DNA of 33,661 nucleotides from Deltaproteobacteria bacterium (GCA_016219175.1 JACRCD010000037.1:1-33661), one strand, 5' to 3'; counted from the stretch's first letter, positions 23,483-32,244 are shown. The notes: generated from the sequence alone by a model not told the origin. Numbers and translations are program-made.

Positions 23483-24496
23483 ATGAAAGAAGCGCTGTTT
23501 TACGAAAAAGCCGAGGAAAACAAGGTGTTGTGCCGATTGTGTCATCATCACTGCCTGATCAGCAATGGCAGGCGCGGCCTGTGCGGGGTGCGGGAAAACC
23601 GGGACGGGGTTCTTTATTCCATGGTCTACGGCAAGGTGGTGGCCGAGCATGTCGACCCGATTGAAAAAAAACCGCTCTTCCATTTTCAGCCCGGCTCCAC
23701 CTCCTACTCCATTTCCACGGTGGGCTGCAATTTCCGCTGCGAGCATTGTCAGAATTATGAAATTTCCCAGTATCCGCACACCCACGGGGCCGATATCGCC
23801 GGACAGGACATGACTCCGGACGCTATCGTGGCCTCGGCCCGCCAGGCGGGCTGCCGCAGCATCAGCTATACCTATGTGGAGCCGACCATCTTTTATGAGT
23901 TCGCCCATGACTGCGCGGTATTGGCCCGGCAGGGTGGGCTGGCGAATGTCTTTGTCAGCAACGGCTACATGGGCCACGAGGTGGCCCGGTCCCTGGCCGG
24001 CGTGCTGGATGCTATCAATATCGACATCAAGGCGTTCACCGAGAAATTCTACCACCAGGTCTGCAAGGCGCGGCTGGCCCCGGTGCTGGAAAATGTCCGC
24101 CTGCTGCATGAGCTGGGCGTCTGGGTGGAGATCACCACCCTGATTATTCCCGGCTGGAACGATTCCCCTGATGAACTGCGCGACATCGCCCGTTTCATCA
24201 AGGGGGTGGACCCGGCCATACCCTGGCATGTTACGGCCTTTTATCCGACTTACAAGATGCTGGACCGGCTGCCCACCCCGCCGCCGCTCTTGCTGCAGGC
24301 CAGGGATATCGGTTATGCGGAGGGGCTGCGCTTTGTCTATTGCGGCAACATTACCGGCGCAGGCGGGGAGAACACCGTCTGCCCGGCGTGCCGCGCCACG
24401 CTGATCAAAAGGGTCGGCTACCGGATCGCCGACAATTTGCTGGTTGAGGGGTGCTGCCCCTTCTGCCAGGAGATGATTCAAGGGGTCTGGCAGTAA
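23483..24496 (+). CDS. amrS: AmmeMemoRadiSam system radical SAM enzyme
   Basis: A 337-aa radical SAM protein. The 4Fe-4S cluster motif is C82-NFR-C86-EH-C89, in TVGCNFRCEHCQNYEISQ. An N-terminal Cys-rich part (CRLCHHHCLI, GLCGVRENRDG) and a C-terminal CPACRATLIKR/CCPFC zinc-type region are typical of AmrS. Its partners in the AmmeMemoRadiSam trio, MEMO1 and AMMECR1, are not encoded next to it here. The function of the trio is not firmly known; it is proposed to modify nucleic acid or protein. I use the ATG at 23483, after AGGAGGG; the frame opens earlier, but that part covers the palindrome. It probably heads a group with the next two small genes. Confidence 0.93.
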   Translation: MKEALFYEKAEENKVLCRLCHHHCLISNGRRGLCGVRENRDGVLYSMVYGKVVAEHVDPIEKKPLFHFQPGSTSYSISTVGCNFRCEHCQNYEISQYPHTHGADIAGQDMTPDAIVASARQAGCRSISYTYVEPTIFYEFAHDCAVLARQGGLANVFVSNGYMGHEVARSLAGVLDAINIDIKAFTEKFYHQVCKARLAPVLENVRLLHELGVWVEITTLIIPGWNDSPDELRDIARFIKGVDPAIPWHVTAFYPTYKMLDRLPTPPPLLLQARDIGYAEGLRFVYCGNITGAGGENTVCPACRATLIKRVGYRIADNLLVEGCCPFCQEMIQGVWQ

Positions 24497-24544
24497 CAAC
24501 CGGGAAATCACTGCAACTTTCTTATAAAAAACGGAGGCCATATT

Positions 24545-24805
24545 ATGGGGCAACACAGGGAAGCGATTAAAATGGCGATCAAGGATGAGTTTCTCGGCCG
24601 CTTCAGAAGCATGAAAGCCAAGGCCGGAGACGTGCTGCCCGTGGGCTGGCTCTATGATGATTTTATGGCGAACCTGAACGACAAGGAACAGAAGGCCTTG
24701 GAGGAGATCATCAACGAAATGATCCGGGAAGGATTAATAGAGTATGTCGGCGGGCCAAGGCCGACCTATGCGGTGACCCAGAAAGGGCTGGATATTTTGT
24801 GCTGA
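24545..24805 (+). CDS. Small winged-helix-like protein, unknown function
   Basis: An 86-aa soluble protein starting after ACGGAGGCC. The helix-rich pattern (REAIKMAIKDEFLGRFRSMK; VGWLYDDFMANLNDKEQKALEEIINEMIREGLIEY) followed by a GGPRPTYAVTQKGLDIL hairpin is what a winged-helix fold looks like. I cannot name the family. It lies 48 bases after amrS and 25 before the flavoprotein-like gene, probably in one transcript. A DNA-binding role is possible but not shown. Confidence 0.75.
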   Translation: MGQHREAIKMAIKDEFLGRFRSMKAKAGDVLPVGWLYDDFMANLNDKEQKALEEIINEMIREGLIEYVGGPRPTYAVTQKGLDILC

Positions 24806-24830
24806 CCGGCAGCGCAACAGGGAGTGGATA

Positions 24831-25238
24831 ATGAATAATTTAATGATTGAACGGATGGTGGAACTGAGCAACAGGGTGGGGTTTCTCTTCATCGCCACGG
24901 CTGATGGAAACGGCATGCCGCACATGGCCAGTGCGCGGCGGGCGGAATACATGGCAGGCGGCCTCTTTGCCGTCACCGAGTGGTTCTGCCCCGGCACCGT
25001 TGCCAATCTGCGGGAAAATCCCCGTCTGTCTATCGTGGTCTGGGACAGCACCAGCGATACGGGCTACCAGCTGATCGGTGAATCGGAAAGGATTGAAGAG
25101 GTGGCCATGCTGGACGGCTTCGAGGCCGGGCGAATCGAGACAACCCCCGTGCCCCAGATCGAACGCAGGTTGATCGTGCGGGGCAGGGAGGTCTTTGAGT
25201 TCAGGCAGCGGCCGCACAGCGACACGCCGGTGCGGTAA
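24831..25238 (+). CDS. Pyridoxamine 5'-phosphate oxidase-like flavin-binding protein
   Basis: A 135-aa member of the split-barrel PNPOx-like family. The opening strands (VGFLFIATADGNGMPHMASARRAEYM, LFAVTEWFCPGTVANLRENPRLSIVVWD) and the YQLIGESERIEE segment are the usual FMN-binding core. Such short proteins bind FMN or F420 and reduce or sequester small molecules; the substrate is not evident. GGGAGTGG precedes the ATG at 24831. It converges with the two small minus-strand genes. Confidence 0.85.
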   Translation: MNNLMIERMVELSNRVGFLFIATADGNGMPHMASARRAEYMAGGLFAVTEWFCPGTVANLRENPRLSIVVWDSTSDTGYQLIGESERIEEVAMLDGFEAGRIETTPVPQIERRLIVRGREVFEFRQRPHSDTPVR

Positions 25239-25257
25239 GCGACAAGCGGCCAGCAGG

Positions 25258-25563
25258 TCAGGCCCTCCCTTCCTTGACATGGGCGAACTCCCTGTAGATG
25301 TCCCGGACTCTGGTGCGCAGACTTTTCAGCTTGCGGGACTCCTCCACGGGCAGCCAGCGGGGTTCGCTGATGGCATAGATGCTCTTGTGCATATCGTCTA
25401 TGGCCGATTCGGTGACATTGCACCACTCGTCGTTGCAGATGTGGGACATCTCCCTGGCCTCCTTGAGTTCAGCCTCAAGGATGTCGAGGCTTTTTTCGAG
25501 ATTCTTCATGAAATTCTTATGGGCTACGAGCATGCTGTCTTCCATATCTTTCTGTTTAAGCAT
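25258..25563 (-). CDS. Small helical protein A of a duplicated pair
   Basis: A 101-aa soluble protein with a long N-terminal coiled-coil-like helix (MLVAHKNFMKNLEKSLDILEAELKEAREM) and a middle part with CNDEWCN. I do not recognise the family. AAGGAGAAAC precedes the ATG at 25563. Its first about 40 residues are clearly related to the adjacent 70-aa gene at 25583-25795, so the two are tandem paralogues. Confidence 0.75.
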   Translation of the reverse strand: MLKQKDMEDSMLVAHKNFMKNLEKSLDILEAELKEAREMSHICNDEWCNVTESAIDDMHKSIYAISEPRWLPVEESRKLKSLRTRVRDIYREFAHVKEGRA

Positions 25564-25582
25564 AATGTTTCTCCTTGAGGGT

Positions 25583-25795
25583 TTAGGATTTTAAGCCGGG
25601 GGTTTCATTCGGCGGGATTGCATCCCCCGTCATTGCGGATGGTGGGCGCCTTCTTGACTCACATGCGTTCCGCCTCAGGATGTCGAGGGTCTTCTTGAGT
25701 TCCTCCTCCATGATGCAGAGATTTTTTTCGATATTTGTCATAAAGTCCTGATGGGCAATGAGCATGGTATCTTCCATATTTTTCTGTCTGGGCAT
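25583..25795 (-). CDS. Small helical protein B, shortened paralogue of protein A
   Basis: A 70-aa protein whose first 40 residues align with protein A (MxxQKxMEDxML, AHxxFMxNxEK, then an E-rich helix). The similarity extends to the DNA level, including the region around the start and the AAGGAGAGAC ribosome site. After residue about 40 the sequence changes to an Arg/Pro-rich stretch (ACESRRRPPSAMTGDAIPP) with no relation to protein A. It may be a duplicate cut short by a frameshift or deletion, or a small protein in its own right. It lies 20 bases upstream of gene A, on the same strand. Confidence 0.6.
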   Translation of the reverse strand: MPRQKNMEDTMLIAHQDFMTNIEKNLCIMEEELKKTLDILRRNACESRRRPPSAMTGDAIPPNETPGLKS

Positions 25796-26187
25796 TAAGT
25801 CTCTCCTTGATGGTCGAGGATTTGTCAGAATGCCGGGCTGGCCCGGCAGACCTCCCGTTGTTCATTTAAAGGGGGAAAAGTAAAAATGGACTTTCTAAAA
25901 AGTCTTGATGTGTTAGGTGGATATGCAAGATAGGTGCCGTGGTGTAAGGAAAAAAATGAGAGTTGATTTCGTGTGATACACAGGCAATGACTGCTGTTAG
26001 CCGGCTTCGGGGAAAGTGCTGATTTCCCTTATTGTCCTTTCTTTTCGGACAAGGTGTCCGTCCGGGCAAGAATATAACCATAGTAAAATAAGATGAACCA
26101 TGCATCCGGAGCCACCGGATCATTTCATGTTTCGGCGCCCGGGTGGAACCGGTTGACCACGGCAGGCGCAGGCGCAAATGGGAGTAA
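25796..26187. other. Intergenic region between small paralogues and toroid-protein gene
   Basis: The 392-base gap separates divergent genes and should hold both promoters. A GACTTT/AAAGTC stem-loop lies at about 25891-25906. The stretch 25907-26120 is A/T-rich compared with its surroundings. No convincing gene or clear promoter pair was found. Confidence 0.45.
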
Positions 26188-27372
26188 ATGATGAAAATAA
26201 ATGAGACACTGCCCCTGGTCCGGCAACTCATGCTGGATTTCGCCAAGCGGACCGGGTTGTCGCCGCTTGGCGCCATGCCGCGCCGCTATCTGTGGACCGA
26301 CGCCTTTGCCGTCTGCAACTTTCTGGTGCTGTACCGGCAGAGCGGCGAGGAGACATTCAAGGCGCTCGCCTTGAATCTGGTGGATCAGGTGCACGCGGTC
26401 CTCGGCCGCCACCGGCCGGACGATTCCCGCAGCGGCTGGATCAGCGGCCTGGATGAGGCGCAAGGCAGAGCCCACCCCACGGCAGGGGGGTTGCGCATCG
26501 GCAAGAAGATGAATGAGCGGGGACCTGGCGAGCCGGTTAATGCCGAGCTTGAATGGGAACAGGACGGGCAGTACTATCATTATCTGACTAAATGGATGCA
26601 TGCCTTAAATCAGGTCGGCACCGTCACCGCTGATCCGATTTACCATGTCTGGGCCAAGGAGCTGGCCAGGGCGGTGCATGCCGCCTTTGTCACTGACCTG
26701 GGCGGCCGGGGGCATATCCGCTGGAAGATGAGTATCGACCTCTCCCGGCCGCTGGTGCCGTCCATGGGCCACCATGACCCCCTGGACGGCTTCATTACCT
26801 GCCATCAGCTCATGGCCTGCGGGCCGCTGGGCGTCGGAGACGAGGCGCACCAGCCGGATCTCCGCCGGGAAACCGGGGAGCTTGAGGAGATCTGCCGGGG
26901 CCGGAATTGGGCCACCAATGACGCGCTGGGCATCGGTTGTCTGTTATGCAGCGCCCTGCAGACAGCCCACCTGATCGCTGCTGGCTATTTTGCCCAGCAT
27001 GAGCTGCTGCAAGCCATGCTTGAGGACGCCCTTTCCGGGCTGCAATCCTTTGCAGGCAGGCATGACCCGGCGCTGCCCGCGAACTACCGGCTGGCCTTCA
27101 GGGAACTGGGGCTTTCCATCGGGCTGCACGCCGCGGCGCGGCTGCAGGGGCTGCTTACGGAAATACCGGCCCGATTTACCGGGCGTGACCGATTGTCCGC
27201 GGTGCTGGCGCAGCTGCTGCGCTACAGCTCCCTTGCCCGGACCATCGAGAAGTTCTGGCTTGCCGGCCCAAGCAGAGAGGGTGCGGCCTGGACCGAACAT
27301 GCCGACATCAATATGGTCATGCTGGCCACCAGCCTGGCCCCGGACGGCTTTCTGCGCATCTGCGCAAGATGA
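26188..27372 (+). CDS. Probable six-hairpin (alpha/alpha toroid) glycosidase-like protein
   Basis: A 394-aa soluble protein built of regular helices. Conserved-looking blocks are RRYLWTDAFAVCNFLVLYR, GRHRPDDSRSGWISGLDE, HPTAGGLRIGKKMNERGPGE, DGQYYHYLTKWMHALNQV and PSMGHHDPLDGFITCHQL, each joining helix pairs as in six-hairpin glycosidase or terpenoid-cyclase toroids. I believe proteins of this kind occur in archaea and some anaerobic bacteria, but I know of no assigned substrate. There is no signal peptide. GGGAGT precedes the ATG at 26188 (a second ATG follows directly). It stands alone, divergent from the small paralogues, with a convergent DUF309 gene. Confidence 0.75.
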   Translation: MMKINETLPLVRQLMLDFAKRTGLSPLGAMPRRYLWTDAFAVCNFLVLYRQSGEETFKALALNLVDQVHAVLGRHRPDDSRSGWISGLDEAQGRAHPTAGGLRIGKKMNERGPGEPVNAELEWEQDGQYYHYLTKWMHALNQVGTVTADPIYHVWAKELARAVHAAFVTDLGGRGHIRWKMSIDLSRPLVPSMGHHDPLDGFITCHQLMACGPLGVGDEAHQPDLRRETGELEEICRGRNWATNDALGIGCLLCSALQTAHLIAAGYFAQHELLQAMLEDALSGLQSFAGRHDPALPANYRLAFRELGLSIGLHAAARLQGLLTEIPARFTGRDRLSAVLAQLLRYSSLARTIEKFWLAGPSREGAAWTEHADINMVMLATSLAPDGFLRICAR

Positions 27373-27611
27373 TCGTCCCGCAAGACATAACCAAAAAAAT
27401 GATAACCCGCGTCTTGTGAAGATCCTTATTTCCTTGGCCCGGGAAGGGGAAAAAATCAGAAATCGGCAGGCCCCGGAGTGGTGTAATTTCGTCTCCGCCG
27501 GCCCTGTCCGGCATGAGAAGAAGAAACAGGCAAAGGGTCATGAGGCAGCCCTGGTTCTTCTCTGCCCATGAGGTTGATTTCATGCCGGCAATCCCGCTTG
27601 CTTGAAGCTGA

Positions 27612-27633
27612 GCCCTCTTCCGGGGAAGAGGGC
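27612..27633. repeat. Perfect 10-bp stem hairpin between convergent genes
   Basis: GCCCTCTTCC (27612-27621) and GGAAGAGGGC (27624-27633) form a perfect stem with a two-base loop, 22 bases past the DUF309 stop. Neither side has a T-run, so a terminator role is possible only in the weak, non-canonical sense. The rest of the gap at 27373-27654 holds a minus-strand open frame that I do not trust. Confidence 0.45.
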
Positions 27634-27654
27634 AAAGGAATAATCAGGGATGCT

Positions 27655-28203
27655 TCAGGTCTTGCGCGCGAAAAGTTTTGGCGGTGGCAGATCAAGATTT
27701 TGCAGGCTTTTGCTCAGCTCCCTGATGTCGGTAAGTTCCACCAGGGTATCCGCGTAATTCTCAAGTCCGGTTTTGGCCTTGGCAGCCATGCTGGCCGCCG
27801 CGGGGTATCTGCCGTTTGCAAGAAGGACATAAGTCCCGGCCGCCCGGATCAGGGCCTGAAGCGCCTGCCGTCTGCGTCCGGCCGCCTTTTTCCAGATCCC
27901 TTCCAGCCGTTCGTGCACCTCAAAAAACAGTCCGTAATTCCACAGGATCAAGGCTTGGGCAAACGGGTCGGCAACGTTGTTTTCAGCCATCAGGCTGACA
28001 GCCAGCCGGTAGCGGTCAACCCTTTCCCTGACATAGGCATGGTAAGCCGAGGCGAGGGGGCGGTCCAGGTAGTTGGTGGCGAGATCAATGACCGGATCAA
28101 TCTCCATCCGTTCCAGGGTTGTCATCAGTGCCCTGGCCAGGGTATTTCGGATATCGCGGGCCAGCCGGTCGTTATCCGGATCAAAGCGTCTGCCGTTCTT
28201 CAC
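27655..28203 (-). CDS. DUF309 domain protein
   Basis: A 182-aa helical protein. The DUF309 core lies at about 90-160, with FFEVHERLEGIWKKAAGRRRQALQALIRAAGTYVLLANGRYPAAASMAAKA, whose HE...W and LI..A motifs are diagnostic. The first 80 residues (DNDRLARDIRNTLARAL, ERMEIDPVIDLATNYL) are an extension not common to short DUF309 proteins. The function is unknown. The start is GTG at 28203, with GAGG about eleven bases upstream, so the exact start is uncertain. It converges with the toroid-protein gene. Confidence 0.82.
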   Translation of the reverse strand: MKNGRRFDPDNDRLARDIRNTLARALMTTLERMEIDPVIDLATNYLDRPLASAYHAYVRERVDRYRLAVSLMAENNVADPFAQALILWNYGLFFEVHERLEGIWKKAAGRRRQALQALIRAAGTYVLLANGRYPAAASMAAKAKTGLENYADTLVELTDIRELSKSLQNLDLPPPKLFARKT

Positions 28204-28392
28204 GATTTCACATCGGCCTCCCCGTTTTCTCTCCTCAGTCGTTTAGAGACACCGGCTTGGTTTGTTGCGCCATAGCCGTTCTTGCCATATATCTTTATCC
28301 AGCAAGGGCTGGGAGAAGTCAAGAACCCGCTGTGGATTTTCCGTCAACGGCGCCTGGTTCGCGGTCATGGCCCGAAGCAGGTCTATTACTTA

Positions 28393-28421
28393 TTGACAGG
28401 CGTTCATTTCTTCCGTAAGCT
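28393..28421 (+). promoter_or_regulatory. Possible sigma-70 promoter for the tandem-HD gene
   Basis: TTGACA (28393-28398) is a perfect -35 element. TAAGCT (28416-28421) follows after 17 bases and matches the -10 at four of six positions. The predicted start lies about 25-30 bases before the ATG at 28456. Confidence 0.35.
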
Positions 28422-28455
28422 CGGCACAGGGGCTAATTGTGGACAGCTTAGGAAT

Positions 28456-29742
28456 ATGATCAAAGTCAATAAAAATATATCCATTCTGGATCTGGTTGAG
28501 TGTCTCTCCATTGCCATGGACCTGATCAGCCCGTCCATGTCCAACCACCAGCGGAGGGTCGGCTATATCGCCCAGAAACTGGCGGAAGAGGCGGGGATAT
28601 CGGGTGCTGATCTGAACAGCGTGCTTGTCGCCGGGTTTCTCCATGACTGCGGCGCCTTTTCCCTGGACGAGCGCAATCTTGCCATGGAATTTGAGTTGAG
28701 CGCGCCCTCCGCCTTCCTGCACCGGCATGCCGAGGCAGGGTATCATCTGCTGCGCAGGTTCCCGCCCTTTCACGAGGTGGCGAGGTTTATCCGTTTTCAC
28801 CATCTGCCCTGGAATCACGGGGCAGGCAATACCTATCGCGACCGGGATGTGCCCCTCTGCTCGCACGTCCTGCATCTGGCCGACCGGATCGACGTGCTGA
28901 TCGACAAAAAACGCCATATTCTCTGCCAGCCCAAGGAAATTGTCAAAAAGATCGCGGGCAGCGCCGGAACGCTCTTTGCCCCGCAGCTGGTGGAGGCCTT
29001 CCGCGTCCTGGCGGAAAAGGAATGCTTCTGGCTGGATATCGCCGATATCGATTCCGGCAATTTGTGGGGGGCTTATTCCGGCTTTGGGCGTATCATGGGC
29101 GATTATGACTCCCTGCTCGGCATGACCAGTATTTTCAGCCAGATTATCGACTTCCGCAGCAGATTCACGGCCACCCACTCCAGCGGCGTATCCGCCAGCG
29201 CCGTTATCCTGGCCCGGCTGCTGCACATGAGCGAGGACGACTGCTTCATGATGAAGATCGCCGGCAATCTGCACGATCTGGGTAAGCTTGCCGTGCCGAC
29301 AAAGATTCTGGAAAAACCGGGCAAACTGAGCGACGAGGAATTCTGTATCATCAGAACCCATACCTATTATACCTACAAGACGCTGAAGAGATTCCGCGAG
29401 TTCGACATGATCAGCCGCTGGGCCGCCCATCATCATGAGCGGCTCGATGGCAAGGGTTATCCCTTTCACAAGAGAGGGGAGGACCTTACCCTTGGTTGTC
29501 GCATTATGGCAGTGGCGGATGTCTTCACCGCCATCACGGAGGAAAGGCCATATCGGCCGGGAATGGATGACAGCCAGGCGATCCGGGTTCTGCGCAACAT
29601 GGTGGACAGCCGGGCCCTGGACCCTGACATCGTTCAGACCCTGCTGGATAATTTTAGCGAGTTCGGCCAGGTCAGGCGCATGGTGCAGCAGGAGGCCTTC
29701 AGCGAATACCGGGAGTTTGAGCAGCATCTGGTCAATTTCTGA
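28456..29742 (+). CDS. Tandem HD protein with C-terminal HD-GYP c-di-GMP phosphodiesterase domain
   Basis: A 428-aa soluble protein with two HD-superfamily halves. The first (about 10-200) has SNHQRRVGYIAQKLAEEAG, H63-D64 in FLHDCGAF, and a later RFHHLPW and LADRIDVLID. The second (about 225-415) has H273-D274 in LHDLGKLAVP and the HD-GYP signature H326-H327-E-R-L-D-G-K-G-Y-P, then VADVFTAITEERPYR. HD-GYP domains hydrolyse cyclic di-GMP, so this protein probably counteracts the diguanylate cyclase at 13505. The first half may be a second phosphodiesterase or a regulatory domain. The ATG at 28456 has AGGA upstream; the longer open frame from 28282 is not conserved. It lies 81 bases upstream of the histidine kinase. 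Confidence 0.9.
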   Translation: MIKVNKNISILDLVECLSIAMDLISPSMSNHQRRVGYIAQKLAEEAGISGADLNSVLVAGFLHDCGAFSLDERNLAMEFELSAPSAFLHRHAEAGYHLLRRFPPFHEVARFIRFHHLPWNHGAGNTYRDRDVPLCSHVLHLADRIDVLIDKKRHILCQPKEIVKKIAGSAGTLFAPQLVEAFRVLAEKECFWLDIADIDSGNLWGAYSGFGRIMGDYDSLLGMTSIFSQIIDFRSRFTATHSSGVSASAVILARLLHMSEDDCFMMKIAGNLHDLGKLAVPTKILEKPGKLSDEEFCIIRTHTYYTYKTLKRFREFDMISRWAAHHHERLDGKGYPFHKRGEDLTLGCRIMAVADVFTAITEERPYRPGMDDSQAIRVLRNMVDSRALDPDIVQTLLDNFSEFGQVRRMVQQEAFSEYREFEQHLVNF

Positions 29743-29823
29743 TCCCCCTCCACCCCGGCCTGCCGCCGGCACGTCCTGTTCCGGGTTGCCTTCCGGCATT
29801 ATCTCTATCACAAGCGGTGGCGC

Positions 29824-32154
29824 ATGCGTACCTTACTGAAAGCTGTTTTTCTTAAAAATGCAGCATTTAAAATCGCCTTCATTTATGCCTGTTTCTCCGC
29901 CCTGTGGATACTCTTTTCCGATCAGATCCTGTTGTTCTACATCAAGGAAGTGGAAATCCTTACCAGAATACAGATATTGAAAGGTTGGGTTTTCATCACC
30001 GTTACCGCGCTTATCATTTTTTACCTCCTGCGAAAGGAACTGACCAGACTGAAACACTCGGAAGAGCAGTTACGGGAGAGCGAACGCCAGCTCTTTACCC
30101 TGATGGCCAATCTGCCCGGCATGGCCTACCGCCGCCGCAATGATGAACAATGGACCATGATCTTCGCCAGTAACGGCAGTCTTGGCCTGACCGGCTACCA
30201 GCCTGTTGATTTGATGGACAATCGGGCCATTGCCTACCATGAGCTCATTCATCCCGACGACCGGCAGGGCGTCTGGGAAAAAGTACAGCAGGCCCTGGTC
30301 CAAAAACAGGGTTTTCAGTTAATCTATCGTATTACAACGGCAACAGGCCAGGAGAAATGGGTGTGGGAGCAGGGGCTGGGAATTTTTGGCGAGGAACCCC
30401 GCCTCCCGGTCCTGGAAGGATTCATCACCGATATTACCGCGGAAAAGCAGGCCGAGGAGAGACTCCATCTTCGCCGCGCCCATCTTGAGGAGTTGGTAAA
30501 ACAACGAACCCAATCCCTGGAACAGGAAGTCATGGAAAGGCAGAGAGCGGAAAAAAGGTTCCGCGACCTGTTGGAAAGCGCGCCGGACGCCATGGCCCTT
30601 GCCGACAGCAGGGGCAGGATTGTCCTGGTGAACAGGCAGATGGAGGCCCTGTTCGGCTACGGACGCGATGAGTTGCTTGGTAGAGATATCGAGATGTTGA
30701 TTCCGGAACGCTTCCGGGAAAGACACCACAAACACGTGGAAGCTTTTTTTGCCTCCCACCGGGCCAGGCCGATGGGTGTCGGGCTTAATATCTATGGGCT
30801 GCCGAAAAACGGCAGGGAGTTCCCGGCCGACATCAGCCTGAGCCCCCTTGAGACAAGAGAAGGCCTCTTTGTCCTGGCCGACATCAGGGACATCACGGAA
30901 CGCAAGCAGGCCGAGGAGAAGATCACAAAGAGTTATTATTTTGAAAGCACCATCAATTCCGTCCTGAATATCTCGCTCGAGCCTCTTTCCCTTGAGGAGC
31001 AGCTGGTTGACATCCTTGATGCGATCCTGGCCATCCCCTTGCTGAGCTTGCAGAAAATGGGCAGCATTTACCTGGTTGAAGACAAGCCCGAGCTGCTGGT
31101 CATGAAGGCCCATCGGGGCTATGATGATGCGGTGCTGGCCGAATGCGCCAGGGTGCCCTTCGGCACCTGCCTGTGCGGCAAGGCGGCGGAAACATCCACC
31201 CCGGTATTTGCCGACTGCCTTTCGGCCTGCCATAGATGCTATCATGGGGTTTTCCCGCACGGCCATTACAGCATTCCCATCGTTTCCGGCCATAACGTTC
31301 TCGGCGTCCTGAATCTGGTTTTGCAGGCAGGGCACAAGAGAGACGAAAAGGAGGAGGAGTTTCTTTCTTCAATCGCCGCCACCCTGGCCGGCATTATCGT
31401 CCGGAACAAGACGGAAGCGGAAAAAAACAGGCTGCAAAAACAGCTCATTGAGGCAGAAAAGTTCTCAGCCCTCGGCAGGATGATGGCAGGGGTGGCCCAT
31501 GAAATACGCAACCCGCTGACCGCGCTGGGAGGTCTTACCCGCAGACTGGACAAAAGGATTCCCGAGCAGACCAAGGAGAAGGAATATACAAAGGTGATCG
31601 TCTCGGAGAGCGCCAGGCTGGAGAGGATTTTGAAAAGTGTGCTGACCTTGACCAGAGAGGTGAGCCTCCAGATGGAGGAAAACGACATTCAGGAGATCAT
31701 CGATGAATCGCTACGGTTTTTTGCTGCTTCGATTGCGGGAAAATCGCTGCGGATCAGGAAAACGTTCGCCGACCCGCCCCCGGTTCTCATGGCCAGGGAA
31801 GAGGCGCGCGAGGTGATTGACAACCTCCTGTCAAACGCCCTTTATGCTGCCCCGGCCGGCGGCACAATCTCCATCGTCACCGGGACGGAATATTTCGTGG
31901 AAAAGAACTATGTGACGGCCAGGATAACCGACTCGGGGGCGGGCATCAGCGAGGACAAGCTCAATATGATATTTGAGCCCTTTTTCACCACCAAACCGGT
32001 CGGTCCTGATCATGGCATCGGCCTGGGGTTGTCCATCACCAGAAAAATCATGGAGGAATACGGCGGCCGCATCTCGGTGGAAAGCAAGCCGGGACAAGGC
32101 GCGACTTTCGCACTGTTTTTCCCCTGCGCACGGGTTTCAGGGCCGCAAGGGTAG
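29824..32154 (+). CDS. Membrane sensor histidine kinase, PAS-PAS-GAF-HisKA-HATPase
   Basis: A 776-aa kinase. Two N-terminal membrane helices (IAFIYACFSALWILFSDQIL; ILKGWVFITVTALIIFYLL) with little periplasmic sequence between them are followed by a PAS domain (about 90-215, ending in FITDITAEKQAEERL), a coiled-coil linker, a second PAS (about 245-365, ADIRDITERKQAEE), a GAF domain (about 385-530) with FGTCLCGKAA and HGHYSIPIV, and the kinase core. The H-box is GVAHEIRNPLTA with H559. The ATPase has VIDNLLSNALYA, TDSGAGIS, FFTTKP and GIGLGLS. No response regulator is encoded here, so it is an orphan. The ribosome site is weak (GGTGG). Confidence 0.93.
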   Translation: MRTLLKAVFLKNAAFKIAFIYACFSALWILFSDQILLFYIKEVEILTRIQILKGWVFITVTALIIFYLLRKELTRLKHSEEQLRESERQLFTLMANLPGMAYRRRNDEQWTMIFASNGSLGLTGYQPVDLMDNRAIAYHELIHPDDRQGVWEKVQQALVQKQGFQLIYRITTATGQEKWVWEQGLGIFGEEPRLPVLEGFITDITAEKQAEERLHLRRAHLEELVKQRTQSLEQEVMERQRAEKRFRDLLESAPDAMALADSRGRIVLVNRQMEALFGYGRDELLGRDIEMLIPERFRERHHKHVEAFFASHRARPMGVGLNIYGLPKNGREFPADISLSPLETREGLFVLADIRDITERKQAEEKITKSYYFESTINSVLNISLEPLSLEEQLVDILDAILAIPLLSLQKMGSIYLVEDKPELLVMKAHRGYDDAVLAECARVPFGTCLCGKAAETSTPVFADCLSACHRCYHGVFPHGHYSIPIVSGHNVLGVLNLVLQAGHKRDEKEEEFLSSIAATLAGIIVRNKTEAEKNRLQKQLIEAEKFSALGRMMAGVAHEIRNPLTALGGLTRRLDKRIPEQTKEKEYTKVIVSESARLERILKSVLTLTREVSLQMEENDIQEIIDESLRFFAASIAGKSLRIRKTFADPPPVLMAREEAREVIDNLLSNALYAAPAGGTISIVTGTEYFVEKNYVTARITDSGAGISEDKLNMIFEPFFTTKPVGPDHGIGLGLSITRKIMEEYGGRISVESKPGQGATFALFFPCARVSGPQG

Positions 32155-32244
32155 AGCCGACGGTCAGCTTCATCGGCCCGGTCTCTTTTGGTCCGCGGTT
32201 TTTAACGCCCCGGCCAACTCCAGCATGGTGCGCTCCACGCAAGA

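Noticed and set aside
23195-24556. 453-aa minus-strand frame opposite gltB end and amrS
   Set aside because: Antisense to two recognised genes; composition typical of a shadow frame.
27317-27583. 88-aa minus-strand frame with a signal-peptide-like start
   Set aside because: It overlaps the end of the toroid-protein gene, has only a weak ribosome site, and its C-terminal part looks like a shadow.
28390-29811. 473-aa minus-strand frame opposite the tandem-HD gene
   Set aside because: Antisense shadow of a gene with intact HD and HD-GYP motifs; no ribosome site or family.
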